Part shown: positions 19,414 through 29,461 of the stretch, piece after piece
Position numbering within the stretch: the stretch's first letter is position 1
Layout: every line of letters starts with the position of its first letter
Origin: Methylocystis sp. H62
GTDB taxonomy: Bacteria > Pseudomonadota > Alphaproteobacteria > Rhizobiales > Beijerinckiaceae
DNA: 64,000 bases
Reading direction: 5' to 3'
NCBI RefSeq assembly: GCF_015709515.1
Contig: NZ_JADNQZ010000059.1
Coordinates: 538,453-602,452, forward strand
Program-made: the position numbers and the translations under genes
Notes under the pieces: generated by a model
Databases searched by the model: none
Told to the model about the DNA's origin: nothing
The model's input: the letters and a program-made list of their open reading frames with translations, nothing else

Positions 19414-20151
19414 TCACGCCTGCGCCGCGGCGGCGGCGCGCGCTGCCGCATCGCCCAAGCCTGCAACAGCCGTTAGGGCGTTGGGTCGGGCGGCGGGCAT
19501 CGTGACGTCGGGCTCTTTAAGATAAAGCGGCCGAGCGGGCGCAGTATCCGGCTGGGCGGCAAGGCCAAGACGCGCCACGAGGACGATATCGGGCGCAGGC
19601 TGCTCGCTCGCGATTCTGACTGGAACGCCGCGAGCGCGCGCCTCCTTCGCAAGCAGCGGCGCGCCGGAGCCGGTCAGAAGCAGCGGGCCGGTCCCGAGCG
19701 CGCGAAGCGCTTCATGCGCGTTGATGCGGCGCGGCGAGAGGAGCGGGCGCCCGTCCGGGCCGAAGGCGGCGATGTAGACCTTTTCATGGCGGGCGTCGAT
19801 CGCCGCCGCGACCACGCCGTCGAAGGGATCGATGATCAGCGGCGCCGCCAGCGCGGCGAGCGTCGAAACGCCGACAATCTCGGTCTTACAGGCGAGCGCG
19901 ATCGCCTGACCGGCGGCGAGGCCGATACGAATGCCGGTGAAAGAGCCTGGTCCGACTGTGACCGCGACGCGGTCGAGCGAGGCGAACCCGCCGTCGACCT
20001 TGCTCATGACGCGCCTAATCAGCGGCAGCAGAGCCTCGGCGTGGCCGCGCTCCATTTCCACGGATTCGGCGGCGATCGGCGCCGCCGCGTCATGGTCCAG
20101 CACGCAGGCCGAGACGGCTGGCAGAGCGGTGTCAATCGCAAGGATTCGCAT
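19414..20151 (-). CDS. tsaB: tRNA threonylcarbamoyladenosine biosynthesis protein TsaB
   Basis: ASKHA-fold scaffold that works with TsaD and TsaE to make t6A37 in ANN-decoding tRNAs. The N-terminus MRILAIDTALPAVSACVL is typical. VTVGPGSFTGIRIGLAAG is the family signature. HEKVYIAAFG lies in the second half. The last residues are an alanine-rich run (AAARAAAAAQA). It is followed by rimI. Confidence 0.93.
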   Translation of the reverse strand: MRILAIDTALPAVSACVLDHDAAAPIAAESVEMERGHAEALLPLIRRVMSKVDGGFASLDRVAVTVGPGSFTGIRIGLAAGQAIALACKTEIVGVSTLAALAAPLIIDPFDGVVAAAIDARHEKVYIAAFGPDGRPLLSPRRINAHEALRALGTGPLLLTGSGAPLLAKEARARGVPVRIASEQPAPDIVLVARLGLAAQPDTAPARPLYLKEPDVTMPAARPNALTAVAGLGDAAARAAAAAQA

Positions 20152-20210
20152 GATTCGTCGATTATGACGGTTTTCGGAGCGCGATCAATGTCGCCTCCGG
20201 AGATGCCGCC

Positions 20211-20768
20211 CTACGCCGGCTCGACCCCTTTCACCTGTGGCAGGAAATGCTTGAGCAGGTTCTCGATGCCGTTTCGCAAAGTGGCGGTGGACGAGGGGCA
20301 TCCGGAGCAGGCGCCCTTCATGGCAAGATAGACGACGCCGTCCTTGAAGCCGCGGAAGACGATGTCGCCGCCGTCGCCGGCGACCGCCGGGCGCACGCGC
20401 GTCTCGATCAACTCCTTGATCGTAGCGACCGTCTCCGCATCGGCCGAGTCATAGAACTCACCGTCGGGCTGCGCCGGCGCCGCGCCTTCGGTCAGGAGCG
20501 GCGCGCCGGAGGCGAAATGCTCCATGATCGTGCCCAGAATGGCGGGCTTCAGATGCGGCCATTCGGCGCCGTTCTTCGTCACCGAGACGAAATCCGCGCC
20601 ATACATCACCGCCTCAACGCCGTCGATGGAGAGCAGCGCCTCGGCGAGCGGCGCATGAGCGGCGTCATCGCGCGAGCGAAATTCCATGGCGCCTTGGCCC
20701 AGAACGTCCTGGCCGGGCAGAAACTTGAGCGTTGCGGGATTAGGGGTAGCTTCAGTCTGGATGAACAT
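20211..20768 (-). CDS. NifU-family iron-sulfur carrier (Nfu type)
   Basis: A 185-residue protein with an Nfu N-terminal domain (FIQTEATPNPATLKFLPG) and a C-terminal NifU domain. The latter carries VAGDGGDIVFRGF and the cluster-binding GACSGCPSS (CxxC). It carries Fe-S clusters to target proteins. The domain order matches mitochondrial NFU1 and alphaproteobacterial homologues. A separate NifU_N-type scaffold is encoded at 51434-51859. Confidence 0.92.
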   Translation of the reverse strand: MFIQTEATPNPATLKFLPGQDVLGQGAMEFRSRDDAAHAPLAEALLSIDGVEAVMYGADFVSVTKNGAEWPHLKPAILGTIMEHFASGAPLLTEGAAPAQPDGEFYDSADAETVATIKELIETRVRPAVAGDGGDIVFRGFKDGVVYLAMKGACSGCPSSTATLRNGIENLLKHFLPQVKGVEPA

Positions 20769-20850
20769 CGGGAGACTCCTGCGTCCGGTTCAAGGCCGGC
20801 GGAAGTGCGCGAATATCACAAATTGAGCGCTCTGTGACATCTCTACATTA

Positions 20851-21096
20851 CTACTTAAGCGCTTCGCCGCAGTCTTGCGAGGCGCTTCGCCGCGAGCCCC
20901 ACCGCTTGAGCGCAACCCCCGCCCACACCGCCTCGACCAGGCCGAACGGCCAAGCGCCTTGAAGGAACCCGTAGATCGATCCCAGAACGCAGGCGGCGGC
21001 GAATCCCAGCACGAACCATTGGCTGCGTTCCTCCATGGAATAAGTCAGCAGCATCGCGCTTACCGCGAAGAGCCCGAACCAGGTCAGCGCATCCAT
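20851..21096 (-). CDS. Small conserved membrane protein (81 residues)
   Basis: Begins MDALTWFGLFAVSAMLLTYS and has two predicted membrane helices (about residues 5-20 and 26-48) followed by FLQGAWPFGLVEAVWAG. The tail is basic. AGAGGAA lies seven bases before the ATG, a strong ribosome site. I recognise it as a type found in other Rhizobiales, but its function is unknown. It diverges from the NTF2-fold gene. Confidence 0.8.
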   Translation of the reverse strand: MDALTWFGLFAVSAMLLTYSMEERSQWFVLGFAAACVLGSIYGFLQGAWPFGLVEAVWAGVALKRWGSRRSASQDCGEALK

Positions 21097-21177
21097 CGAA
21101 CAATTCCTCTGGCGCCGTCCTGCTCTGGGCCACGTCTTGCATTTGCCATGCCCAATCGAATCTCGCAGTGTCACCCG

Positions 21178-21573
21178 ATGGATGAAATCTCGCTGCTCGA
21201 CGCCAACGCTGCTTATTATCGGGCCTTCGCCGCACGTGACCTTGGCGGTTTGAACGATCTTTGGGCGGAGGAGGGCTGTTCCTGCGTTCACCCAGGATGG
21301 CCGGCGCTCGTCGGGCGCATGCCGGTGCTCGCCTCCTACCGCGATATTTTTCGTAATCCGGCGCAGGAAGCGGTCACGACGCGAGACCCACAGACGCTGA
21401 TCGAGGGCGCCGACGGGCGGGTGTTTTGCATCGAGGAGGTCGGCGGCGGGTTGCTGCTCGCGACCAATTGGTTTCGCTGGAACGGGGAGCGCTGGCGGCT
21501 CGTGCACCACCAGGCGAGCCCGCTCGCCCCGCCGCCGTCGGCGCGTCGGGAAAGCAAGCGCTCGTTTCACTGA
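21178..21573 (+). CDS. Nuclear transport factor 2 fold (SnoaL-like) protein
   Basis: A 131-residue single-domain protein. The start MDEISLLDANAAYYRAFAARD and the motif EEGCSCVHPGWPALVGR, then LATNWFRW and WRLVHHQAS, place it in the SnoaL_3-like branch of the NTF2 superfamily. Members may bind small ligands or act as enzymes; no role can be assigned. An alternative ATG at 21148 would add ten residues. Neither start has a clear ribosome site. Confidence 0.8.
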   Translation: MDEISLLDANAAYYRAFAARDLGGLNDLWAEEGCSCVHPGWPALVGRMPVLASYRDIFRNPAQEAVTTRDPQTLIEGADGRVFCIEEVGGGLLLATNWFRWNGERWRLVHHQASPLAPPPSARRESKRSFH

Positions 21574-21599
21574 GGGGGCGTCATCACAGGTGACGCGGC

Positions 21600-22430
21600 T
21601 CAGGAGTCCGCGCCTTCCGCCTGCTTCTTCCGGGTCACTTTCTTTGGCTCCCGGCGCGGGCCTTCCACCAGCCGCACGACGAGGCCCCACAGCGTGCGCA
21701 CGTCCTGCTGGGTGAGGCCCATGCGGTGGAACATGTTGCGCAGGTTGCGCGACATGACGGGCTTCTTCGTCAGCGGACGGAAGAAGCCGCGCTTGTCGAG
21801 TTCGCCCTCGAGAAAATCGAAGAAAGCGAGGGTCATCTCGCGCGTCGCCGGGGGCGAGCGCTCTTCGATCTCAAACGGAATGGCGTCGCCATGCGCGGCG
21901 CGGAACCATTCATAGCCGGTGAGCAGCACCGCCTGGGCGAGATTGAGCGAGGCGTAGGCGGGATTGACCGGAAAGGTGAGGATGGAGTCGGCGAGCGCGA
22001 CGTCGTCATTGTCGAGGCCGGTGCGCTCGGGCCCAAACAGCACGCCATGCTTTTCGCCCGCCGTTATTCGCGCCGCCGTGCTTGGCATCGCCTGGGCGGG
22101 CGTCAGCACCGGCTTCATCTGGCCGCGTCCGCGCGCCGTCGCGGCGTAGACGAAGGAGAGATCCTCGATCGCTTCGCGCACGCTCTCGTAGAGCTTCGCG
22201 CTTTCCAGGAGATGCACGGCGCCGGCGGCGGCCGCATAGGCGCCCTTGCGGTAGGCGCCGGTGCGCGGCCAGCCTTCGCGCGGCGAGACGAGGCGCAAAT
22301 CGGAGAGGCCGAAGTTGGCCATGGCGCGTGCGCACATGCCGATGTTGACGGCGAGCTGCGGACGCACGAGCACAATCGCCGGCCCCCCGGAAAGGGCCGT
22401 CTTGCTGCGATCCGTTCCGGCCCCGACCAA
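21600..22430 (-). CDS. trmJ: RNA 2'-O-methyltransferase, TrmJ-like (SpoU/TrmH superfamily)
   Basis: Knotted SPOUT methyltransferase. PAIVLVRPQLAVNIGMCAR is the first motif, LFGPERTGLDNDD the second, and NPAYASLNLAQAVLL the knot segment. This set matches TrmJ, which methylates position 32 of tRNAs. The C-terminal extension (about 70 residues) resembles the TrmJ dimer-binding tail. The start is TTG at 22430, with GAGGAG five bases upstream; the frame runs further upstream without a better site. It diverges from icd. Confidence 0.87.
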   Translation of the reverse strand: MVGAGTDRSKTALSGGPAIVLVRPQLAVNIGMCARAMANFGLSDLRLVSPREGWPRTGAYRKGAYAAAAGAVHLLESAKLYESVREAIEDLSFVYAATARGRGQMKPVLTPAQAMPSTAARITAGEKHGVLFGPERTGLDNDDVALADSILTFPVNPAYASLNLAQAVLLTGYEWFRAAHGDAIPFEIEERSPPATREMTLAFFDFLEGELDKRGFFRPLTKKPVMSRNLRNMFHRMGLTQQDVRTLWGLVVRLVEGPRREPKKVTRKKQAEGADS

Positions 22431-22579
22431 TTTGACTCCTCGCCCCAAAGCGGCCGGCAAATTAGGGCGGAAAGCGTTCGGGGGGAAGGGCGGCTTCGCC
22501 GCTTAGTCGCAGGCCCCTGGATTGCTACCCAAAACCTTTAGCCGACGCTATAAGGCGCGCGGCACAGAGGAGCGGATGC

Positions 22580-23791
22580 ATGCGGAAGATCAAGGTTGCG
22601 AATCCTGTCGTCGAACTCGACGGCGACGAAATGACCCGCATCATCTGGGCCGCGATTAAAGACAAGCTCGTTCGACCCTATCTCGACATCGATCTTCTCT
22701 ATTACGATCTCTCGATCGAAAATCGCGACGCCACGAACGATCAGGTGACGGTCGACGCGGCCTACGCCATCAAGGAGCATGGCGTCGGGGTGAAATGCGC
22801 GACCATCACGCCCGATGAGGCGCGCGTGAAGGAATTCCATCTCAAGGAGATGTGGAAATCGCCGAACGGCACCATCCGCAACATCTTGGGCGGCGTCATC
22901 TTCCGCGAGCCGATCATCTGCAGGAACGTGCCGCGACTGGTGCCGGGATGGACGCAGCCGATCATCGTCGGACGCCATGCCTTCGGCGATCAATATAAGG
23001 CCACTGACTTCAAAGTGCCGGGCAAGGGCCGTCTGACGATCAAATTCGAAGGCGTCGACGGCGACGTCATCGAGAAGGAAGTCTTCAACTTCCCCGGCTC
23101 CGGCGTCGCGCTGGCGATGTACAATCTTGACGAGTCGATCAGCGAGTTCGCGCGCGCGACGTTCAACTACGGGCTCACGCGCAGATATCCGGTCTATCTG
23201 TCGACCAAGAACACGATTCTGAAGGCCTATGACGGCCGATTCAAAGATCTGTTCCAGGAGATTTACGACGCCGAGTTCAAATCGAAATTCCAGGCGCTCG
23301 GCCTCACCTACGAGCATCGTCTGATCGACGATATGGTCGCCTCGGCGCTCAAATGGTCAGGCGGCTACATCTGGGCGTGCAAGAATTACGACGGCGACGT
23401 CCAGTCAGACACGGTGGCGCAGGGCTTCGGTTCGCTCGGCCTGATGACGAGCGTGCTGATGACGCCCGACGGAAAGACCGTCGAGGCCGAAGCCGCTCAC
23501 GGCACGGTGACGCGGCACTATCGCGAACATCAAAAGGGGCACGAGACCTCCACCAACTCGATCGCCTCGATTTTCGCCTGGACGCGCGCCCTCGCGCATC
23601 GCGGCAAGCTCGATGGGAACGAGGATCTGGTCCGTTTTGCCCGCACGCTTGAGGAAGTGTGCGTCGCGACCGTCGAGTCCGGCTTCATGACCAAGGATCT
23701 CGCCCTGCTTGTCGGCTGCAATCAGAAATGGCTGTCGACGACAGGCTTTCTGGACAAGATCGACGAAAATCTGCGCAGAGCCATGGAGTGA
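22580..23791 (+). CDS. icd: NADP-dependent isocitrate dehydrogenase
   Basis: Oxidative decarboxylation of isocitrate to 2-oxoglutarate in the TCA cycle. The 403-residue protein belongs to the short homodimeric (eukaryote-like) class common in alphaproteobacteria. Features are [53 protein letters not shown] and [20 protein letters not shown] precedes the ATG. It supplies 2-oxoglutarate, the nitrogen signal sensed by GlnK. Confidence 0.96.
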   Translation: MRKIKVANPVVELDGDEMTRIIWAAIKDKLVRPYLDIDLLYYDLSIENRDATNDQVTVDAAYAIKEHGVGVKCATITPDEARVKEFHLKEMWKSPNGTIRNILGGVIFREPIICRNVPRLVPGWTQPIIVGRHAFGDQYKATDFKVPGKGRLTIKFEGVDGDVIEKEVFNFPGSGVALAMYNLDESISEFARATFNYGLTRRYPVYLSTKNTILKAYDGRFKDLFQEIYDAEFKSKFQALGLTYEHRLIDDMVASALKWSGGYIWACKNYDGDVQSDTVAQGFGSLGLMTSVLMTPDGKTVEAEAAHGTVTRHYREHQKGHETSTNSIASIFAWTRALAHRGKLDGNEDLVRFARTLEEVCVATVESGFMTKDLALLVGCNQKWLSTTGFLDKIDENLRRAME

Positions 23792-23873
23792 GCGGCGGCG
23801 CGGGGAATGATTGTATGTGGCGCCCGTCGCGGCTATATAGGCGTCGCCTATAGGCCAATTAGGGATTCGCGAG

Positions 23874-24290
23874 ATGGCGGTGGATCTGGAAGAAACGTAT
23901 AAGCCTTCCGAAGACGAACCCTTCATGTGCGATCGGCAGCGCGAATATTTCCGGCGCAAACTGCTGGCTTGGAAGGAGGACATTCTGCAAGAGAGTCGCG
24001 AAACGCTGGCCACTCTGCAGAATGAAAACGAAAACCATCCGGATCTTGCAGATCGCGCGTCGTCCGAAACTGATCGCGCCATTGAATTGCGCGCGCGCGA
24101 CCGGCAGCGCAAGCTCATCGCTAAAATCGACGCGGCGCTGACGCGCCTCGACGACGGCAGTTACGGCTATTGCGAGGAAACGGGGGAGCCGATCTCGCTT
24201 AAGCGCCTCGACGCCCGTCCGATCGCGACGCTGTCGATTGAGGCGCAGGAGCGTCACGAACGGCGCGAAAAAGTCTATCGAGACGATTAG
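23874..24290 (+). CDS. dksA: RNA polymerase-binding protein DksA
   Basis: Binds the secondary channel of RNA polymerase and helps ppGpp adjust transcription. The 138 residues contain a coiled-coil part (about 20-95, with DRASSETDRAIELRARDRQ at the tip) and a globular C-terminus. Only one cysteine remains in the zinc-finger region (YGYCEETGEP). The other positions are filled as in other alphaproteobacterial DksA proteins (LDARPIATLSIEAQERHE). It ends before a strong terminator shared with the convergent fliO gene. Confidence 0.93.
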   Translation: MAVDLEETYKPSEDEPFMCDRQREYFRRKLLAWKEDILQESRETLATLQNENENHPDLADRASSETDRAIELRARDRQRKLIAKIDAALTRLDDGSYGYCEETGEPISLKRLDARPIATLSIEAQERHERREKVYRDD

Positions 24291-24316
24291 TCCGAAACCT
24301 TCGGGGGAAAAGCAAA

Positions 24317-24345
24317 GGGCGTCGCCGCTGGCGACGCCCTTTTTT
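24317..24345 (+). terminator. Rho-independent terminator of dksA
   Basis: Perfect 10-bp stem (24317-24326 with 24330-24339), 3-base loop, then six T residues. It reaches the stop codon of the convergent fliO-like gene. On the minus strand it is followed by TTTGCTTTT, so it may work in both directions. Confidence 0.92.
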
Positions 24346-25228
24346 ATTCCTTCTGATCCGAGCGGCCGAGCAGTCGCGCCATCTCCGCTTCCAGCGAGTC
24401 CAGCGGATCCACGTCGGCCGGAGCCGGCGGCGGCGGTGGGGGAGGCGGCGGCGCAACGGGTTTGGGCGGCGGCGGGGGCGCAGGCGGGGGCGCTGCAGGC
24501 CTCGCGGCGGCCGGCGGGGGAGCGGGAGGCGGCGGCGGCGCTGCAGGTCTTTGCGCCGGCGGCGGTTCTGCCGGCCTCGGAGGCGCTGCGGGCGGCGGAG
24601 GCGGCGGCGCCGGGGCCGCTGCTTCAGGCGCCGGCGCGGGCTTGGGCGCCAGCCGCTGCTGAGCGCGCGCAAGGAAAGGCGGCGTCGGCGAGCGGGGCGG
24701 AGCCGGGCGCTGCGGCTGCGCGGCCGGACTTGAAACTCTTGGTCCGGCCGGCGGTGGCGGGGGAGGCGGCGGCGCAGCAGGCCTCGTGGGCGCGGGCGCG
24801 AAGAGGTCGGGCGGCAGATTGACGGCGCCCGCCGCGGCGGGTTTCGGCAACGGCGCTTCTAGCTCTCGAGACGGAGCCGAAGGCCCGGCAGGCCAGTTCG
24901 CGGCGGCCGGCGCTCCGGGGCGCTGCTCCGGCCCGCGGCTGACAGCGCCTTCGAGCCGGTTGATCGTCCCCTCGACGAGGATGTCGTTGGGGCCGCCGAT
25001 CAGGAGCAGATGTTCGATATTGTCGCGCCGCACAATGACGAGCTGGCGCTCGCGGTCGAGGTCATAGACATCGACGACGTCCAGCCTGCGCGCGCGATTG
25101 CGGCCTCCGGGCGAACGGAGGCGGCGTCCGAACAACAGACGGAAAATATAAAGCAGCAGCACCGCAGCGACGAGGAACGCAACGAGCGCTGCGAGCGCTG
25201 GCAGCAGTTGAGTGAATTTATCAGGCAT
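24344..25228 (-). CDS. fliO: FliO-domain protein with long proline-rich tail
   Basis: Residues 8-35 form one membrane helix (PALAALVAFLVAAVLLLYIF). A FliO-like domain follows: RRLDVVDVYDLDRERQLVIVRRDNIEHLLLIGG (about 47-80). FliO helps assemble the flagellar export gate. From about residue 95 to 275 the chain is almost only proline and alanine, with long PPPPPPP runs. It ends in an acidic-helical segment (DPLDSLEAEMARLLGR). The gene diverges from cckA across a CtrA site, which fits a cell-cycle-controlled flagellar gene. The tail length may vary between strains because of repeat slippage. Confidence 0.75.
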   Translation of the reverse strand: MPDKFTQLLPALAALVAFLVAAVLLLYIFRLLFGRRLRSPGGRNRARRLDVVDVYDLDRERQLVIVRRDNIEHLLLIGGPNDILVEGTINRLEGAVSRGPEQRPGAPAAANWPAGPSAPSRELEAPLPKPAAAGAVNLPPDLFAPAPTRPAAPPPPPPPPAGPRVSSPAAQPQRPAPPRSPTPPFLARAQQRLAPKPAPAPEAAAPAPPPPPPAAPPRPAEPPPAQRPAAPPPPPAPPPAAARPAAPPPAPPPPPKPVAPPPPPPPPPAPADVDPLDSLEAEMARLLGRSDQKE

Positions 25229-25304
25229 GAACGGCTAGTCTCTCGTTCGAACGCGCGTGAACCTTGCCAAATTAACAGCTTTCATGGCAAGCGCCGAAAA
25301 AAGG

Positions 25305-25319
25305 TTAATGAATGGTTAA
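25305..25319. promoter_or_regulatory. CtrA-type binding site TTAA-N7-TTAA
   Basis: TTAA at 25305-25308 and TTAA at 25316-25319 are exactly seven bases apart, the canonical CtrA spacing. A further TTAAC lies about 30 bases upstream. The site is 76 bases before the fliO start on one side and 162 bases before cckA on the other. I see no gene in 25229-25480. Confidence 0.6.
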
Positions 25320-25480
25320 TGTTTGCTGAATCAGCGTCCTTCCGACGTCCGGCGTTGCTATTATTGGCGTTCACAGCCATTGTTTTAGATGATTCTGTAA
25401 GCGTCGGCAGAGTAATAATCGGCGCGCCGGCGTCAGCATGGCCGTCGCGATCGGCGATATATGACGCGGGTGGTTAAGAA

Positions 25481-28009
25481 ATGAGCGACAGGACCGAAGC
25501 GGCCGCCTTGGGACGCAGCGAGCGGCCCGCGAATATTGGATTGACGCTCGCCCTCGTCATCGCGTTGGTCGCAGGCGTCGCCGCCTATTATCTGACGCCT
25601 TCGGACCTCGCGCTCCGCGTCACCATCCTGGCGCTCGCGGTTTTCGGCGTCGCCGGAATCTTTTTTCTCTTCGCCTATGCGGTTGGATTGATTCACTTCT
25701 CCGGCCGAGTCGCCGGCAACGACGTGACGAAGCTCATCGCCGACACTTCCGGGGAAGGGCTGCTTGTCACCAGAGGCGATGCGCGCATCGTCTACGCCAA
25801 CGAAGCCTATACGGCGATGTGCGACGCGAAGGACGCTTCCGGCGTTCAGCTGGTCGAGCGGCTATTCTCAGGGCCGCCCGAGGTCTCCGAGGCGATCTAC
25901 AGACTGGTCCAGGCGGCGCGCGGCGGCGTTTCGCATAGCGAGGATTTGCGGCTTTCGCCGCCGCTGTCGGGGCAGGGGCCGGTCGGCTGGTACCGGATTC
26001 GCGTTCGGCCGCTGCCGACGACGTCGGGCGTCCGCTCGTGTCTCTGGGCGGTGGCCGACGTGACCGCCGATCGACAGCGGCAGGAGAACGTCTTCCAGGA
26101 ACTCCAACACGCGATCGATTTTCTCGATCATGCGCCGGCGGGTTTTTTTTCCGCAAGTCCGGACGGCGCCGTCTCTTATATGAACAAAACGCTCGCCGGA
26201 TGGCTGGGCTACGATCTCACGCAAGTTGGATCTGGCGGCGCGACGCTGTCCTCCATCGTCGCTCATAGCGGCGCGGCGCTTCTCGCCGCGATGTCGGGCG
26301 CCCCGGGCGACGTGCGCACCGAGCAGATCGACCTCGACCTGCGATGCCGCAACGGCAAGTCGCTGCCTGTCAGGCTGCTGCACCAGGTCGCGTTCGGTCA
26401 GGACGGCGAATCCGGCGCCTCGCGCACCCTGGTGCTCAACCGCGCCTCTGGCGAACAGCCGGAAGAGAATTTGCGCGCGGCCGAGGTGCGTTTCGCACGC
26501 TTCTTCAACTCGACGCCGATGGCGATGGCGACGCTCGACGGCGAGGGCCGCGTGCTGACGTCGAACGCGGCCTTCGCGAAATTATTGCCGCAGGCGCTGA
26601 AGTCGGGCCAGGGACAAGCCGCGGCGCCATGGTCGGTGCTGACCGGACTGGGCGAACGCGACGGCGCCGCCCTGCGCGCCGCGATCGAAGATGCGATCGA
26701 AGGCAAAGGCGAAGTGCGCCCGATCAATGTCGTCTTCGAGGAAGACGGCGCCGGCGCGGCGACGCGTTCGGCGCGTTTCTTCGTCTCTTCCGCCGAGGAC
26801 GCCGGCAAGAAGGGCGCGATGGTCTATGCGCTCGACACGACCGAGCAGCGCAAGCTGCAGGAGGAGTTCGCGCAGTCGCAGAAGATGAATGCGGTCGGCC
26901 AGCTCGCCGGCGGCATCGCGCATGACTTCAACAATATGCTGACGGCGATCATCGGCTATTCGGATCTGCTCCTGTCCAGCCACCGGCCGACCGACCCCGC
27001 CTTCCGCGACATTCGCCAGATCAAGGAAACCGCCAATCGCGCGGCAGGCCTGACGCGGCAGCTGCTCGCTTTCTCTCGCCGGCAGACGCTGCGCCCGCAA
27101 GTCCTGCAGCTCGGCGACGCGCTCTCTGAAGTGCAGAATTTGCTGCGCCGCGTCGTCGGCGAAAAGAACGAACTCGAACTTCGTCTTGGCCGCGATCTTT
27201 GGTTCGTGAAGGCCGACATCACCCAGTTCGAACAGGTGATCATCAATCTCGTCGTCAACGCGCGCGACGCCATGTTGGAGTCAGGCGGACGGGTGCAGAT
27301 CCGCACGCGCAATGTCGCCGCCTCGGAATGCGCCGCCTTCAATGAGGCGGCGCTGCCGGCGGCGGATTATGTGCTGGTCGAGGTCGAGGACTCGGGCAGC
27401 GGCATTCCCGCCGATGTGAAAGAAAAGATTTTCGAACCCTTCTTCACGACCAAGGAAGTCGGCAAAGGCACGGGCCTTGGGCTTTCGACGGTGTTCGGCA
27501 TCGTCAAGCAGTCGGGCGGTTTCATCTCCGTCGACAGCGAGATTGGGCGGGGCACGGTTTTCCGCATTTTCCTGCCGCGCTACGTGCCGGAGGAGAAGGA
27601 GACGTCGCAGAAGGCCGATACGCCCAAGGTCGCTGCCGACTACACAGGACAGGGCGTGGTTCTCCTCGTCGAAGACGAGGATTCGGTGCGCTCGATCGGC
27701 GCACGCGCCTTAAGTTCGCGTGGATTCACGGTGCTCGAAGCCGCGACGGGGATGGAGGCGCTCGAGGTCGTCGAGCGCGTCGACGGCAAGATCGACCTCA
27801 TCGTCTCCGACGTGGTGATGCCGGAGATGGACGGCCCCGCGATGTTCGCCGAACTGCGCAAACGCGGCGTCGCGGCGAAGGTGATCTTCGTTTCCGGCTA
27901 TGCCGAAGAGGCCTTCGCCAAAAATCTTCCCGAAGGCGATTTTGGTTTTCTGGCGAAGCCGTTCTCGATCAAACAGCTGATCGAGACGGTCAAGGCGCAT
28001 ATGCCCTGA
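25481..28009 (+). CDS. cckA: Cell-cycle hybrid histidine kinase CckA
   Basis: Inner-membrane hybrid kinase that, with ChpT, phosphorylates the master regulator CtrA. Two membrane helices (about residues 18-38 and 44-71) are followed by PAS domains (about 85-195, 205-320 and 335-455). The HisKA H-box has His481 in [19 protein letters not shown]. The ATPase boxes are [17 protein letters not shown] and [20 protein letters not shown]-terminal receiver carries LLVEDED, Asp777 in [11 protein letters not shown] and the FLAKPF lysine. Length (842) and order match CckA. A CtrA site upstream suggests feedback. Confidence 0.92.
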   Translation: MSDRTEAAALGRSERPANIGLTLALVIALVAGVAAYYLTPSDLALRVTILALAVFGVAGIFFLFAYAVGLIHFSGRVAGNDVTKLIADTSGEGLLVTRGDARIVYANEAYTAMCDAKDASGVQLVERLFSGPPEVSEAIYRLVQAARGGVSHSEDLRLSPPLSGQGPVGWYRIRVRPLPTTSGVRSCLWAVADVTADRQRQENVFQELQHAIDFLDHAPAGFFSASPDGAVSYMNKTLAGWLGYDLTQVGSGGATLSSIVAHSGAALLAAMSGAPGDVRTEQIDLDLRCRNGKSLPVRLLHQVAFGQDGESGASRTLVLNRASGEQPEENLRAAEVRFARFFNSTPMAMATLDGEGRVLTSNAAFAKLLPQALKSGQGQAAAPWSVLTGLGERDGAALRAAIEDAIEGKGEVRPINVVFEEDGAGAATRSARFFVSSAEDAGKKGAMVYALDTTEQRKLQEEFAQSQKMNAVGQLAGGIAHDFNNMLTAIIGYSDLLLSSHRPTDPAFRDIRQIKETANRAAGLTRQLLAFSRRQTLRPQVLQLGDALSEVQNLLRRVVGEKNELELRLGRDLWFVKADITQFEQVIINLVVNARDAMLESGGRVQIRTRNVAASECAAFNEAALPAADYVLVEVEDSGSGIPADVKEKIFEPFFTTKEVGKGTGLGLSTVFGIVKQSGGFISVDSEIGRGTVFRIFLPRYVPEEKETSQKADTPKVAADYTGQGVVLLVEDEDSVRSIGARALSSRGFTVLEAATGMEALEVVERVDGKIDLIVSDVVMPEMDGPAMFAELRKRGVAAKVIFVSGYAEEAFAKNLPEGDFGFLAKPFSIKQLIETVKAHMP

Positions 28010-28042
28010 CGCGGCAGAGAACTAAAGCGAGCGGGATGGAGC

Positions 28043-29200
28043 TCACAATGCCGGCGCGACGACCCGCATGCGGCGCTTGATTCCGTCAGGTCCGATGACG
28101 TCGCGATAGGTTTCCGGCGTAGCGGCCGCGCCGTCCTCGGCGCTGGGCTGCGCCTGCGCTGCGGGTTCTGGCGTCTTCGTCGGCTCTGGCGCCGCTGCGG
28201 CGCCTTTCGCTTTCCGACCGCGCGCCGCGCCGGGCGGCAGCGCGCGCGACAATTGCTCGGCCTGCTCCGCGGTGACGACCTGATCCTTCGCATGGCGCTC
28301 GGCGATGAGTCGCTCGGCTTCGGCGAGCGCCTCGGCCCACGATTGCCCCGGCGGCTTGCAGCCGCAGGCCGGATCATAGGTCGTCTCGAATTTATGCGCG
28401 TTGGGATGGTCGGAATAAGCTTCGCCGTCGATCGAAAGGGCGGAACTGAGCACCTTCGATTGCGACGCCGTATAGAGTTTCACCTCGGCGTTGGGACACA
28501 GCGCCCGGCACATCGTCGCGAGATCGTCGAGATTGGAGCTGCGCGCCGAATAGGTGATGGGGAAAAACCCGCCGTCGCAAGCGCGCACGCAGATCGCCAT
28601 TGGACCCCCGCGCGGCTTTCCGTCTGAAGGTTCCTGATCCGGGTCTGGACCGACGGGCATGTCGCGCGCGCCCGGGCTTTCATCGGGCGCGACGCCAAAC
28701 AGCTCTTCAAAGAAATTGCGCGGTCGCGCAACCCGCGCTTGCGCCGCCTGAGGATTGCGGCATTCAGCCTCATAACGGGCGGCAAGCGCCTGACGCTGGC
28801 CGCCGTCGTCGGCGCTCGCCCGTTCGTAGCCGGCGATGGCCCCAGAAAGTTGATTGAGCTGCGCGTTGATTTGACTGCACTGAGGCGGCGGCGGATCGCC
28901 GAAGAACAGGAATTGGCCGCGATCGCAGCCGAGTGCGCGGGCTCTCGCCGCGACGCGGGCATAGTCGCCGCGCTGCTTGGCGGCCGCGGCCTGGTATCTC
29001 CCCGCGCTGCCACCGGCGCTGGCGCGGGCGATCTGCGCGCGCAACTCCGTACAGTAGGGACTTTCCCCTGCCGCCGGCGAAACGGCGAGGAGGCCGAACG
29101 CGACGCCGGCGGCGACCGCCAGTTTCGTCCGCTTGAAGGCGCATTTCGTCAAAAAGGGCTTTATGGTCGCGGCCTCATTGAAGTTTTTGGCTCTCTTCAC
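28043..29200 (-). CDS. DUF2865 domain protein, exported
   Basis: A 385-residue protein with an N-terminal hydrophobic signal (about 27-45). The conserved DUF2865 core has MAICVRACDGGFFPITYSA, then MCRALCPNAEVKLYT and DPACGCKPPGQSW. The cysteine pattern suggests disulfides in the periplasm. The C-terminus is rich in Ala/Pro and ends in PDGIKRRMRVV. The start is GTG at 29200, with no strong ribosome site. Function of the family is unknown; it is common in Rhizobiales. It converges on cckA with a 33-base gap. Confidence 0.8.
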   Translation of the reverse strand: MKRAKNFNEAATIKPFLTKCAFKRTKLAVAAGVAFGLLAVSPAAGESPYCTELRAQIARASAGGSAGRYQAAAAKQRGDYARVAARARALGCDRGQFLFFGDPPPPQCSQINAQLNQLSGAIAGYERASADDGGQRQALAARYEAECRNPQAAQARVARPRNFFEELFGVAPDESPGARDMPVGPDPDQEPSDGKPRGGPMAICVRACDGGFFPITYSARSSNLDDLATMCRALCPNAEVKLYTASQSKVLSSALSIDGEAYSDHPNAHKFETTYDPACGCKPPGQSWAEALAEAERLIAERHAKDQVVTAEQAEQLSRALPPGAARGRKAKGAAAAPEPTKTPEPAAQAQPSAEDGAAATPETYRDVIGPDGIKRRMRVVAPAL

Positions 29201-29461
29201 ACTCTGGTAAGAAGCCGAGAAACGCTTGCGCGATCGCTTGGCGACTGATGTTCCGGCGCGCGTCGCTTACGACGAATCGCGCCATTTTCACCAATCCGGG
29301 CCGCGGATCAAACGTCGCTCGATTAATCCCGCCCTTCATGTCGGCAACAAGGCGCCGGACGCCGCCGCCAGCCCCGTCGCGCGCGTCGAATTTTTTGCCT
29401 CGCCCAGGGTCGAGGCCCTTCCCTTGCCGCGCGGCTTCGCCCATATCGGCAACGGCGTCGC

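Noticed and set aside
23874..24290. DksA with missing zinc-finger cysteines as a novelty
   Set aside because: The single-cysteine pattern is usual for alphaproteobacterial DksA.
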